NCBI GenBank assembly: GCA_017465885.1
Contig: JAFTVG010000032.1
Location: forward strand, 1 to 64,000
DNA from: Clostridia bacterium
Lineage (GTDB): Bacteria; Bacillota; Clostridia; Oscillospirales; CAG-272
DNA length: 64,000 nucleotides
Reading direction: 5' to 3'
Part shown: positions 1 through 8,032 of the stretch, one piece after another
Position numbering within the stretch: the stretch's first letter is position 1
Layout: each line of letters opens with the position of its first letter
Translations under genes and position numbers: made by a program
The notes under the pieces: generated by a model
Database searches by the model: none
Told to the model about the DNA's origin: nothing
Seen by the model: only the letters and a program-made list of their open reading frames with translations

Positions 1-532
1 ATTCGCCGACGTTTCCCACCAGTACCGGTGTGTTCATTTTAAACAGGCGGTAGTTATATGATTCATCCCTGCACAGTAGAACATACGTATAATCGCCGAC
101 TTTTTCCATAGGAAATTCACTTTTCGGAAGCAGAAATCGAATGTAAATATCCAATGGAGGATCATCCCAATTTTTATGGTATGGAAAAAACCACTTGGTG
201 ATCGCATCATCCCGAGGATCGCATATAAGCATTCCTATATCTTTCACACCATCAATTTCAGTACCCATCCAATTTGACCCCCATATGAAGGACCTCATTA
301 TCTCTTGTATATCCGGCTCAGGCGACTCAGGCGGCTCAATCGGATTTACAGAAGGACTTTCATTGTGCGAAAGCGATACTTCAGCGGACACGTCCGCAGA
401 GCTTTGGTTAGCTGAAGGCACAGCGAATGGTGGCGAGAACTCTTCCAAACTTGTTTTTGCAGGTGTCATACAGCCCGCAAGGGGAAGAAGAAAAGCCAAA
501 ATCAAAGCTGTTAAAGCCACCAATTTACGCAT
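1..532 (-). CDS. lipoprotein, C-terminus beyond the left edge
   Basis: Reading leftward from an ATG at 532, the frame stays open for 177 codons and runs off the window, so the protein is incomplete. Residues 1-21 form a lipoprotein signal peptide: basic MRKL, a hydrophobic core, and lipobox LAGC with the lipidated cysteine at 21. A Ser/Pro/Glu-rich spacer (about 25-75) follows, then a globular part with many Trp and Tyr (about 80-177). I recognise no family. GGAG lies just upstream of the start, and a clear promoter is at 623-651. Codon use is more AT-rich than in the neighbours. It is an envelope protein of unknown function. Confidence 0.85.
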   Translation of the reverse strand, partial: MRKLVALTALILAFLLPLAGCMTPAKTSLEEFSPPFAVPSANQSSADVSAEVSLSHNESPSVNPIEPPESPEPDIQEIMRSFIWGSNWMGTEIDGVKDIGMLICDPRDDAITKWFFPYHKNWDDPPLDIYIRFLLPKSEFPMEKVGDYTYVLLCRDESYNYRLFKMNTPVLVGNVGE

Positions 533-622
533 GGTATGTATCTCCTTTTTCTTGGTTTATTTTTGCAGTGCTTTCCCGGCATAGGGAAGGATGGCACCAA
601 AAGAGAATGTTGTCCGAAATGT

Positions 623-651
623 ATTCTATCAAGTGCCCTGCGTTTTGTCAA
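623..651 (-). promoter_or_regulatory. sigma-A-type promoter of the left-edge lipoprotein
   Basis: On the minus strand TTGACA, 17 bp, TAGAAT. Predicted start near 616 gives a leader of about 80 nt before the ATG at 532. Confidence 0.6.
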
Positions 652-780
652 TGGCGTTGCCAAAAAAGGAATTTACTTCCGCTTTTTGTCCCTCCGTTTA
701 TACAGTCGTATTTTTTGCGAAAAATTCAACCTGATTTTGAAAAAAATTTGATATTTCGGAGAATTTTTTCAAAACTCTTC

Positions 781-845
781 GCTCCCCTCAAACTCGATAG
801 GAGCTCGAGGCGCACCTGCTTTGCTGCAGGTGCGCCAAGGGGAGC
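781..845. repeat. three-stem structured element downstream of spoIIR
   Basis: GCTCCCCT (781-788) pairs with AGGGGAGC (838-845), enclosing two hairpins: CTCGA/TCGAG (about 792-808) and an 11-bp perfect stem GGCGCACCTGC/GCAGGTGCGCC (809-819 and 826-836). No T-tract directly follows either strand, so it is not a classical terminator. The rest of the 533-889 gap holds the lipoprotein promoter and no gene I can support. Confidence 0.6.
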
Positions 846-889
846 TTTTGTCTGCCAAAAAAGCCGTTTGACGCGCCACCCCTCTGTCT

Positions 890-1540
890 TCATCCTTCAA
901 AAAGGCGCAACAGCCGTTGTCCCAGCTCCAAAAAGGCAAATTTCAGCTTGTATCCTCCCGTATTGCCCGTTAAAAGAGCTTGCTCGTCCTCGGTGTACCC
1001 CCCTTTGTCGGCAAGAGAAGAAGAGAGGCAGAGGGGCGGATAGACCACGCACCACCAATTTTTGCCGTTACCACTGCCTATAAAGACCCTTAAGGACAGA
1101 TATTCCCCCGCAGGGAAGGTACAGCTCTCATAGACCCGCAGAGGATAGTTCTCCTTCTCTAACGACAAGGTCACGGGAAGGGGGCAGCCTCGTTCTTCAA
1201 GGGTGCTTTCTGCCCGCGCCTCAAGAGCAGGCAGGAGGGCTCTTAGCGCGGTCTCTGCCTGCTCCTTGTCGGCACAGTCGTTCATCTCCTCTTCAAGCAA
1301 GGCAAGAAGCGCGTCCCGCACCTCTAATTTCAGCTCCTGCGCCTGCGGCTCATCGGAGTCTGCCAGCACGTGCAGTCTGATGGTCTTTTGATAGATCCCG
1401 CCGTATTTTGCCTCTGCAAGGCAGGAAAAGGAGAGGGCAAGGGTCAAAAGAAGACTCAAAAGGACGGCTGCACCAACGGCGATGCCTCTCTTTTTGCCCT
1501 CAAATACCCTTTTTACGTTCGTGTTCATCTTGTTTTTCAT
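890..1540 (-). CDS. spoIIR: stage II sporulation protein R
   Basis: SpoIIR is the forespore-made signalling protein that acts across the septum to trigger SpoIIGA processing of pro-sigma-E in the mother cell. The 216-residue protein has the family layout: a short cytoplasmic lead, one membrane/signal segment (about 19-42), then an extracellular domain beginning IRLHVLADSDEPQAQELK, with the conserved NWWCVVYPPLC block near 160-170. The ATG at 1540 is chosen because AGGAGG precedes it by 8 nt. It overlaps the end of the upstream gene by 41 bp, so the two are probably co-transcribed. Its presence indicates an endospore-forming lineage. Confidence 0.93.
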   Translation of the reverse strand: MKNKMNTNVKRVFEGKKRGIAVGAAVLLSLLLTLALSFSCLAEAKYGGIYQKTIRLHVLADSDEPQAQELKLEVRDALLALLEEEMNDCADKEQAETALRALLPALEARAESTLEERGCPLPVTLSLEKENYPLRVYESCTFPAGEYLSLRVFIGSGNGKNWWCVVYPPLCLSSSLADKGGYTEDEQALLTGNTGGYKLKFAFLELGQRLLRLFEG

Positions 1541-3845
1541 CGGATAGACCTCCTGCTTCGTTGTCTGAAGGATACCCGCTTTTGGGCGTACTATTCAAGG
1601 AAACCGCTTTTTCTTTCCTGTCGGAGGAGTGCAGCATTCTCTTTTGCTGTTCAAGCAGCTTGCGCCGCACCTCCTCCAAGAGTGTGGCGGCGTCGCTCTC
1701 GCTTGCCGCCTCTGCCATCAGCGACAGTCCCCTGCCCCCGCAGGCACGCACCCGTACCGCGCCGCCCTTCATCCTCTTCCGTACGCCTTCGCCTGCGGGC
1801 GATGCCCCAAGACTTAAAAGCAAGGGCAGCTTTTCCTCGGGCGCACAGTCAAGCGTCCTCTCCGAAATACCGAAGGGGCACGCCCGCTCCACCTCCCTCA
1901 AAAGAGTGCCCAGATCGGTTTTCCTTCTGCCCAACGTTTCCAAAAGCAGAAGGGCGGCAAGACTGCCGTCAAGAGGCTCCCTTTGCAAAAGCACTGCCCT
2001 GCGTTCCTCCCCGCCAAGGGCGGCGGCAGACTGCAACGCATAACCAAGAGGGCTGCTCCCCCCGCCCTCCGCAAGGGAAAACAGCGCCTCGGGAGCGCGG
2101 CGGGGAAGGGCGTACACCTGCCCTCCTCTGCCCACCCGATCGTAAAGCAGGATGGCGCAGATATGCCAGAAATCCGCCCAAATCTCCCGATCCTGCCCTT
2201 TTTCCATGGCAGAGCATCGTCTGCCGTCGGGAGAGAGATAGAGATTGATCGCGCCCTTGCCATAGGGCAGGACGGTGTGTCCCAGCTCTTCCAACAGGGA
2301 GGACAGGAGTCTTGAAGACAGGCTTCCCACCTCCATCCCCACCGAAAACGGAGCGATCTCCCCGATGCCCGACAAGCAGGTAAGCGCCCTTTTATAAAGC
2401 GTCCTTCCATCCGCTTCATAGTCCTTGACCCTGCCCACCCTGCCGCAGATCACGGCAGAGGAAAAGCAGTCGCGGATGCGGCGGATCAGCCTGCCGTTGG
2501 CAGGAAGCCCCGCACGGTCAAAAAGGCAGATGCGCCCTCCGCCATCCTGCCCGCGGGTGCACAGCGCCCCCAGAGAAAAGCCGTAAAACGCCGTCAGACC
2601 TCCGCAGTAGGCGTAGAACCCCTCCCCTGCCGCCGCAGGCGTACCGCCCGCCAGGCAGGCGCCTCTTAAAAGCGCGGCACAAACCGCCTGATCGTCGTCC
2701 CGTCCTCCGTGCATCAGCAAAAGAGGTCCTCCCGCCGCCCCCGCAAGGGCATATCCCAAACGAATGAAAAAATCCTCGGGACAGCCTTCCTTCAAAAGCA
2801 GCTCGTTTTCCTCGAACTGCAGCCTTCCCGCAAAGCTGCCCTCCTTGATCCTTCTGCCCGCCTCCAGACGCGTGTCTCCTTCAAGGACCGTTCCCCGCTC
2901 CAGATGACAGCCCTCCCCCAGCACGCAGCCGTCCCCCAACACGCAGTCCTCCTCCAGGATGCACCCCTTGCCCACGATGCATCCCCGTCCGATCACACTT
3001 TGGCTGATATAGCTTCCCTGCTCTACGACCACCTCCTCAAGCAGGACCGACCGCTCCACCCTGCCTTTCACGATGCATCCCTGCCCGATCACGCTTTTCC
3101 CCCCGCTTTCACGCAGGTTGCATGCAAGATACGCCCGCCTGTCGCCCACGTCGTGCCAATAGCCGCCGTCAAGAAAGCCGTAAAGCGCCCGTCCTTGGGA
3201 GAGGAGTGCAGGAAAGATATCCTTGCCAAAGTCGGAGGGAATATCATTTGGAATGCAGTTTAGCACCTCTCTTTCAAAAAGATAGATGCCGCCGTTTGCC
3301 AGATCGGTGGTGGTCTGCGACCAGGTGGGCTTTTCAAGAAAGGAAAGGATGCGCCCGTCCTGCCCCAATTCCACAAGCCCGTATTCCTCGGGATGGCTGA
3401 TCCTCGTTAAAAAAAGAGTGGCAAACGCCCCTCTTTCAAGGTGGCTCTTTGCCATTCCCGCGTAGTCTCTTTTTCCGTAGACGTCACCGCAGACCACGAA
3501 AAAACGATCGCCTCTCAGCAGATCGCCGATCCCCGAAAGACATCCCGCGCTCCCCCTTGGCCGCTCCTCTGCGATCACCCGCAGATCCATCCCAAAAAGC
3601 GCGGGCTCCTCTCTTCCAAAGCGCTCCACTGCCTGACGGATCTGCTCTGCGCCGTAGCCTGCCGTGACGATGCATTGGTGCACGCCCGCCTCTGCCAGAT
3701 CCTCAAGGATCTGCAAAAGAAGCGGTCTGCCCCCTACGGGCAACAGGGGCTTTGGGCAGTGCTCGGTCAAGGGCAACAGTCTTTTACCCTTCCCTCCTGC
3801 CAGGATCAGCGCCGCGGGCATCCCGCCCCGTATTCTTTGCTTCAT
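1500..3845 (-). CDS. sugar nucleotidyltransferase / left-handed beta-helix / degenerate phosphomannomutase fusion
   Basis: A 781-residue three-part protein. Residues 10-245 are a GT-A nucleotidyltransferase (LAGGKGKRLLPLT, then PKPLLPVGGRP), as in GDP-mannose or glucose-1-phosphate pyrophosphorylases. Residues about 250-345 are hexapeptide repeats (IGQGCI, IGRGCI, LGDGCVLGEGC). Residues about 345-720 follow the phosphohexomutase fold but lack the usual TASHNP phosphoserine loop, and where DGDADR should bind metal the sequence reads SPDGRRC. The last mutase domain is present near 695-740. The start at 3845 follows GGGGAGGAGAAGAA. It is probably an active transferase with a regulatory or dead mutase domain; the sugar is unknown. 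It precedes spoIIR, which hints at a sporulation or wall-polymer role. Confidence 0.8.
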   Translation of the reverse strand: MKQRIRGGMPAALILAGGKGKRLLPLTEHCPKPLLPVGGRPLLLQILEDLAEAGVHQCIVTAGYGAEQIRQAVERFGREEPALFGMDLRVIAEERPRGSAGCLSGIGDLLRGDRFFVVCGDVYGKRDYAGMAKSHLERGAFATLFLTRISHPEEYGLVELGQDGRILSFLEKPTWSQTTTDLANGGIYLFEREVLNCIPNDIPSDFGKDIFPALLSQGRALYGFLDGGYWHDVGDRRAYLACNLRESGGKSVIGQGCIVKGRVERSVLLEEVVVEQGSYISQSVIGRGCIVGKGCILEEDCVLGDGCVLGEGCHLERGTVLEGDTRLEAGRRIKEGSFAGRLQFEENELLLKEGCPEDFFIRLGYALAGAAGGPLLLMHGGRDDDQAVCAALLRGACLAGGTPAAAGEGFYAYCGGLTAFYGFSLGALCTRGQDGGGRICLFDRAGLPANGRLIRRIRDCFSSAVICGRVGRVKDYEADGRTLYKRALTCLSGIGEIAPFSVGMEVGSLSSRLLSSLLEELGHTVLPYGKGAINLYLSPDGRRCSAMEKGQDREIWADFWHICAILLYDRVGRGGQVYALPRRAPEALFSLAEGGGSSPLGYALQSAAALGGEERRAVLLQREPLDGSLAALLLLETLGRRKTDLGTLLREVERACPFGISERTLDCAPEEKLPLLLSLGASPAGEGVRKRMKGGAVRVRACGGRGLSLMAEAASESDAATLLEEVRRKLLEQQKRMLHSSDRKEKAVSLNSTPKSGYPSDNEAGGLSDEKQDEHERKKGI

Positions 3846-3962
3846 TTCTTCTCCTCCCCGCCTTAAAAGAGGCGTTTTTCCGATTTTCCCTCCTATTCTT
3901 TGCAATTTGTCCCGATTTATCCCTCCAAAAAGAATATTTTTCCTCCCGCCCTGCCTGCCATG

Positions 3963-3991
3963 AATAAATGTGTCCTCCCACGCCTATATTC
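3963..3991 (-). promoter_or_regulatory. possible forespore (sigma-F/G-like) promoter
   Basis: On the minus strand GAATA, 16 bp, CATTTATT, upstream of the transferase-spoIIR pair, where no good TTGACA/TATAAT pair was seen. It fits the relaxed sigma-F/G pattern, but such short motifs arise by chance. Confidence 0.25.
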
Positions 3992-4038
3992 GGAAAAGAA
4001 CACTTTATTAATAAGCACGAAAAACGAGAGGAGACGCT

Positions 4039-4332
4039 ATGAAAAACAGCACCCGTCAGCGAAGCGCCCTGATCCTTAAGGTGAGCGACAGCCCCTTTTT
4101 TGAGGAAGCCCACCTGATCCTTAAGGAAAACGCTTCCTTAACGCAGGAAGGCGATATGGTCAAGGAGGCGATGCGGATCATTGCATCCTGCCGTCCCTCG
4201 GCAGAAAAAAAGAAGAGCAAGCGCCCCCGCTCTCCCCTTTTTTATTTCCTTTGCGGGCTTTTCTGCGCGCCTGCCATCCTGCTTACGGGATGCCTTTTTC
4301 TTCTGCTTTTAAGCAGATGCGGCGTGCTTTGA
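4039..4332 (+). CDS. small membrane protein, unknown function
   Basis: A 97-residue protein preceded by GAGAGGAG at proper spacing. Residues 1-55 are soluble, with two SDSPFFEEAH/ENASLTQEGD-like polar stretches. Residues about 56-68 are a Lys/Arg-rich stop-transfer stretch, and about 68-93 a single long hydrophobic helix close to the C-terminus, so it is probably tail-anchored with the N-terminus in the cytoplasm. It is divergent from the transferase-spoIIR operon. No family recognised. Confidence 0.65.
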   Translation: MKNSTRQRSALILKVSDSPFFEEAHLILKENASLTQEGDMVKEAMRIIASCRPSAEKKKSKRPRSPLFYFLCGLFCAPAILLTGCLFLLLLSRCGVL

Positions 4333-4348
4333 GCAAAATTACAAGGAC

Positions 4349-4372
4349 GCTTGCCTGAATGCTCAGGCAGGC
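4349..4372 (+). terminator. hairpin after the small membrane protein gene
   Basis: GCTTGCCTGA, loop ATGC, TCAGGCAGGC: a 10-bp stem with one G-T pair. The following T-tract is weak, so termination strength is uncertain. Confidence 0.45.
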
Positions 4373-4407
4373 GCACTTTCGTTCATTATTTGTTCATACT
4401 ATTGCGA

Positions 4408-4435
4408 TTGAAAATTCACAAATATGTGCTATACT
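4408..4435 (+). promoter_or_regulatory. promoter of the RNase J operon
   Basis: TTGAAA, 16 bp, TATACT. Predicted transcription start near 4442, leaving a leader of roughly 280 nt. Confidence 0.6.
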
Positions 4436-4441
4436 GTAAAG

Positions 4442-4719
4442 GACTATCGGGTTCGTGATACAAAAGTGTACCGCTTTGCACAGGCGTGGGTGCAAGGGAC
4501 CAGCGGGCACCATCATCGTCTTTTGAAGGCTTGTGACTGCAACAAGCTCTGTTTTGGCGCAATTTTTCGGCATTTTTGCCTATTTTACCCTCCTTTCTGC
4601 CCAAAATGAGCTCCTCCGTTCAGGAACGGGAAAAAGACGGTATCAAGCAATGAACGAAGCTGCGAGGATATATATAAGTAAGCACACACAAAACGTTAAC
4701 GACGAAAGAAAGGAACATT
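4442..4719 (+). promoter_or_regulatory. long structured 5' leader of RNase J mRNA
   Basis: About 280 nt without a convincing gene. It contains local hairpins (GGCTTGT/ACAAGCT near 4527-4548, CCGTT/AACGG near 4617-4630) and a long-range pairing in which TGATAC (about 4456) matches GTATCA (about 4640), with GTTC/GAAC outside it. No T-box, 6S or SRP signature is recognised. A role in control of RNase J or as an independent small RNA is inference. Confidence 0.4.
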
Positions 4720-6408
4720 ATGGCTAAGAAAACGAAAACGACCAAAGAGATCGGAAAATACAAGGTCATTATGCTGGGGGGACTTTCCGAGATCGGAAAG
4801 AACCTGGCAGTGATCGAATACGAAGACGAAATGATCGTGGTGGACTGCGGCATCGGATTTCCCGACGACGAAATGCCGGGCGTAGATCTGGTGATCCCCG
4901 ATTTCACCTATTTAAAGGAAAATGCAGATAAATTAAAGGGTGTGTTCATCACCCACGGACACGAGGACCACATCGGTGCCGTGCCCTACCTCTTGAAGCT
5001 GATCGATACCCCCGTGTTTGCCACCAAGCTGGCGATCGGTATTTTAAAGAACAAGCTGCGCGACCACGCGCTGGACTACGAGCCCGAGCTGGTGTCGGTG
5101 GAGGCGGGAGACTCTGTAAAGGTGGGTAAATTCTCTGTGGAATATATCCGCGTGAACCATTCCATCGCAGACGCCTGCTGCCTTGCCATCCGCACACCCG
5201 CAGGCACCATCCTTCACACCGGCGACTTCAAGCTGGACACCACCCCCATTGACGGAGAGATCATGGATCTGCCCCGCCTTGCACAGGTAGGCGACGAGGG
5301 CGTGCTGCTTCTGATGTGCGAGTCCACCAACGTGGAGCGCCCCGGCTATACCCCCTCCGAAAAGACGGTGGGCAAAGCCCTTGACGGCATTTTCAGAAGC
5401 AATCCCGACAAGAGACTGATCTTCTCCACCTTCTCCTCCAACGTCCACCGCGTACAGCAGATCATCGATCACAGCGTGCGCTACGGCAGAAAGGTCGCCA
5501 TCACCGGAAGAAGCATGCTCAACATCGTCTCGGCGGCGGTGGAGCTGGGCTATATGGAGGTGCCCGAGCGGGTGCTCATCGACATCTCCGAGATCAAGAG
5601 ATACTCCCCCGAGCAGTTGACCATCCTGTCTACCGGCTCTCAGGGCGAGCCCATGTCTGCGCTTCACAGAATGGCATTCGGTGAGCACGACAGAGTGCAG
5701 CTGGGGCCCAAGGATCTGGTCATCATCAGCGCACACCCCATTCCCGGCAACGAAAAGCTGGTGGACAAGGTCATCAACGAGCTTTACCGCAAGGGCATTT
5801 CGGTGCACAGAGACTCCTCCACCGACGTGCACGTGTCGGGTCACGCCTGCAGAGAAGAGATCAAGCTGATGCACGCACTGACCCGCCCTGCCTACTTTAT
5901 GCCCATCCACGGCGAAAGCAAGCACCTCTTTGAGCACAAAAATCTGGCAGTGGAAATGGGAATGTCCCCCGACCGCATCTTCGTTTCGGAGATCGGCAAG
6001 GTGCTGGAGGTGGGCGCTTCCGGCGCGGCATTTAACGGCACCGTGCCCGCAGGCGTCACGCTCATCGACGGAAACGGCATCGGAGACGTGGGAAACATCG
6101 TGCTTCGCGACAGAAAGCATCTGTCCGAGGACGGATTGATCGTGGTGGTCGCCGTGGTCAACGACTTCGATATGACCTTGGTCTCGGGACCCGACATCAT
6201 TTCCCGCGGCTTCGTTTACGTGAAGGAATCGGAGGAGCTGATGGCAGAGCTGAAGAGCGCCGCATACGAGTCGCTGTCCGACAGTCTCGGTGAGGGGCTG
6301 AAGGACTTCACCCAGATCAAAAACCGCTTAAAGGACGATCTTTCCAAGACCATCTATCAAATGACCAGAAGAAGACCGATGGTCCTGCCCGTCATTATGA
6401 ACGTCTGA
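4720..6408 (+). CDS. rnj: ribonuclease J
   Basis: RNase J is a metallo-beta-lactamase-fold exo- and endoribonuclease that degrades mRNA from 5'-monophosphate ends and matures rRNA. The 562-residue protein carries the zinc-binding HGHEDH motif (79-84), the later HSIAD histidine, HTGDFK, and the beta-CASP signature (STNVERPGYTPSE region). The C-terminal domain near 460-555 is full length. The GAAAGGA site and ATG at 4720 are well spaced. It heads a run with the foldase-like and amidase genes (gaps 43 and 39 bp). A start upstream is unlikely because the leader is not open in frame. Confidence 0.96.
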   Translation: MAKKTKTTKEIGKYKVIMLGGLSEIGKNLAVIEYEDEMIVVDCGIGFPDDEMPGVDLVIPDFTYLKENADKLKGVFITHGHEDHIGAVPYLLKLIDTPVFATKLAIGILKNKLRDHALDYEPELVSVEAGDSVKVGKFSVEYIRVNHSIADACCLAIRTPAGTILHTGDFKLDTTPIDGEIMDLPRLAQVGDEGVLLLMCESTNVERPGYTPSEKTVGKALDGIFRSNPDKRLIFSTFSSNVHRVQQIIDHSVRYGRKVAITGRSMLNIVSAAVELGYMEVPERVLIDISEIKRYSPEQLTILSTGSQGEPMSALHRMAFGEHDRVQLGPKDLVIISAHPIPGNEKLVDKVINELYRKGISVHRDSSTDVHVSGHACREEIKLMHALTRPAYFMPIHGESKHLFEHKNLAVEMGMSPDRIFVSEIGKVLEVGASGAAFNGTVPAGVTLIDGNGIGDVGNIVLRDRKHLSEDGLIVVVAVVNDFDMTLVSGPDIISRGFVYVKESEELMAELKSAAYESLSDSLGEGLKDFTQIKNRLKDDLSKTIYQMTRRRPMVLPVIMNV

Positions 6409-6451
6409 TCCGAGGCAAAAAACCATTTCTTCAAAAGAAAGGACCCCCCTT

Positions 6452-7993
6452 ATGGGAAAGAAAAGCAACAAACAGTTAAAAGAACGGCGCCGTGCTTTGG
6501 AGGCAGAGCGGCGCGCACAGAATAAAAAGCAGACCCTGCGGGTGCTTCTTGCCACCATTTGCATCCTGCTGGCGCTGACCCTGGTGATCTCCGGCGGAGT
6601 GTTTGCCGGAATGGCGATCTACAACGCCGTTTTAGACAGCGGAAGACCCTACCGAAGCATCGTATCCTACAAGACCGAGCACTATCAGATCAACAACGCC
6701 ATGCTCTCCTTCTACTTCTACGATTCCCTTTACGACGGTCTTCTTGAGCGGCTGGACGCAGAGCATCCCGACGAGCTGAAAAGCAAATTCTACACCCTGA
6801 CCAATCAGGAAACGGGCAAGGAGGAGTCAGTATCCTATTTCAACTATTATAACGAGCTGGCTGCCTACGACTTCCAGTCCGACCTGCTGTGCGCGGAGGC
6901 TGCCTCCGACTTCGGCGTCAGCCTGGACCAGCGGGATCTGACCTTCATCCAAAACCGTCTGAAGTCCATTGAAAACAGCGCCTCCTCCCTCGGTCTGAAG
7001 ACAGGAGACTACCTGTCCGTGACCTACGGCAGAGGCGTGAAGCTCAGTGACGTCGAGGACGTGCTGACCATCACCGCGCTGGCAGACAAGCTTTACGCCG
7101 TCTTCTACGCGGGTCAGCAGATTACCGATAGCGAGATCAAGACCTTCCTTTCCGAAAATGATCTGAATTTCACCAAGGTGGACTACTACCTGCACATCCT
7201 TACCATCCCCTCTAACGCCACCGCAGAGGAGCAAGCAAAGCTCAAGGAAATGGCTGAAAAGCTGACAGGATGCCTCACAGACGAGGAATTCCTTGCCGAG
7301 CTGAAGGATCAGCTTACCGAGATGTACGGCGACAGCGAGGACTTCGATATCGAAAAAGAGGTGGAAAGCACCATCCTTTCGGAATACGTTCAGCCCATCT
7401 CGGAGGACACCAACGAGCTGGACCGCTTCCTTTACGATCCCGCCACAAAGCAAGGACAAAACTACCTGAGCGTGGGTCAGCGCTCCTACGGAGTGGTGCG
7501 CATCAAGAGAGCGCAGTATTCCTCCGACCTGCCCCTTGACACCCTGCGTCTCATCCGTTTGGATTACGACAACTTTCCCTCCAAGGCAAGCGCCCTTTCG
7601 GCGATGACCGCCTTGAAAAAGGAGCTGACGGGCAAGAGCGAGCAGGAGTTCATCGCGGCAGTCAAGAAGGAGACCCACGACGAGATCACTGCCTTTTACG
7701 ACGGCTTCTACCCCTTGGACGACGAGCAGGGTACCGTTGAGCAGCTGATCGGCGGCAAGCTTTCCGATGCAAAGGTGGGCGATCTGATCGAGTTTTCCGA
7801 CAGCCAAAGCCTGTGGCTGGCATACTATTGCGGCAAGGGCATCACCGTCAGCGAGGCGTTTGCCGAAGAGTCACTGCGATCGGAAAGATACACCGCACAG
7901 ATCAACGGCCTTGCAGAAAAATACGAGATGAGCTACAGCACCTCCAAGATCAACCGCATCGCTCCTCTTCTGTCGCCCGAAGAGGTCGGCTGA
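6452..7993 (+). CDS. membrane-anchored SurA/PrsA-like foldase candidate
   Basis: A 513-residue protein with a highly basic N-terminus (GKKSNKQLKERRR), one transmembrane helix at about 28-53, and a long extracytoplasmic helical region. The pattern of helices, with YFNYYNELAAYDFQSDLLC and a central segment 225-300, resembles the N-terminal chaperone region of SurA/PrsA-type foldases, followed by a region where a parvulin domain would sit (about 340-470). I see no clear parvulin active-site signature, so isomerase activity is doubtful. It lies between RNase J and a wall amidase, which suggests assistance to exported envelope proteins. The ATG follows GAAAGGA. Confidence 0.55.
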   Translation: MGKKSNKQLKERRRALEAERRAQNKKQTLRVLLATICILLALTLVISGGVFAGMAIYNAVLDSGRPYRSIVSYKTEHYQINNAMLSFYFYDSLYDGLLERLDAEHPDELKSKFYTLTNQETGKEESVSYFNYYNELAAYDFQSDLLCAEAASDFGVSLDQRDLTFIQNRLKSIENSASSLGLKTGDYLSVTYGRGVKLSDVEDVLTITALADKLYAVFYAGQQITDSEIKTFLSENDLNFTKVDYYLHILTIPSNATAEEQAKLKEMAEKLTGCLTDEEFLAELKDQLTEMYGDSEDFDIEKEVESTILSEYVQPISEDTNELDRFLYDPATKQGQNYLSVGQRSYGVVRIKRAQYSSDLPLDTLRLIRLDYDNFPSKASALSAMTALKKELTGKSEQEFIAAVKKETHDEITAFYDGFYPLDDEQGTVEQLIGGKLSDAKVGDLIEFSDSQSLWLAYYCGKGITVSEAFAEESLRSERYTAQINGLAEKYEMSYSTSKINRIAPLLSPEEVG

Positions 7994-8032
7994 GCATCTC
8001 CTTTACAGTCCACGAAAAGCTGAGGTATTTAC

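Noticed and set aside
1370-2248. Open frame of 292 codons on the plus strand
   Set aside because: Shadow of the nucleotidyltransferase fusion on the other strand; Arg/Pro/Ser-rich composition typical of a wrong frame.
4424-4609. Small open frames in the RNase J leader
   Set aside because: Start codon overlaps the -10 box, no ribosome site, and both strands show similar-length open frames.
4442-4719. T-box, 6S RNA or SRP RNA in the RNase J leader
   Set aside because: The T-box core GGGTGG.ACCGCG and the SRP loop are absent; 6S could not be recognised. Left as an unassigned structured leader.
5044-6120. Open frame of 358 codons on the minus strand across RNase J
   Set aside because: No ribosome-binding site, composition of a shadow frame, and it lies fully opposite an unmistakable RNase J gene.
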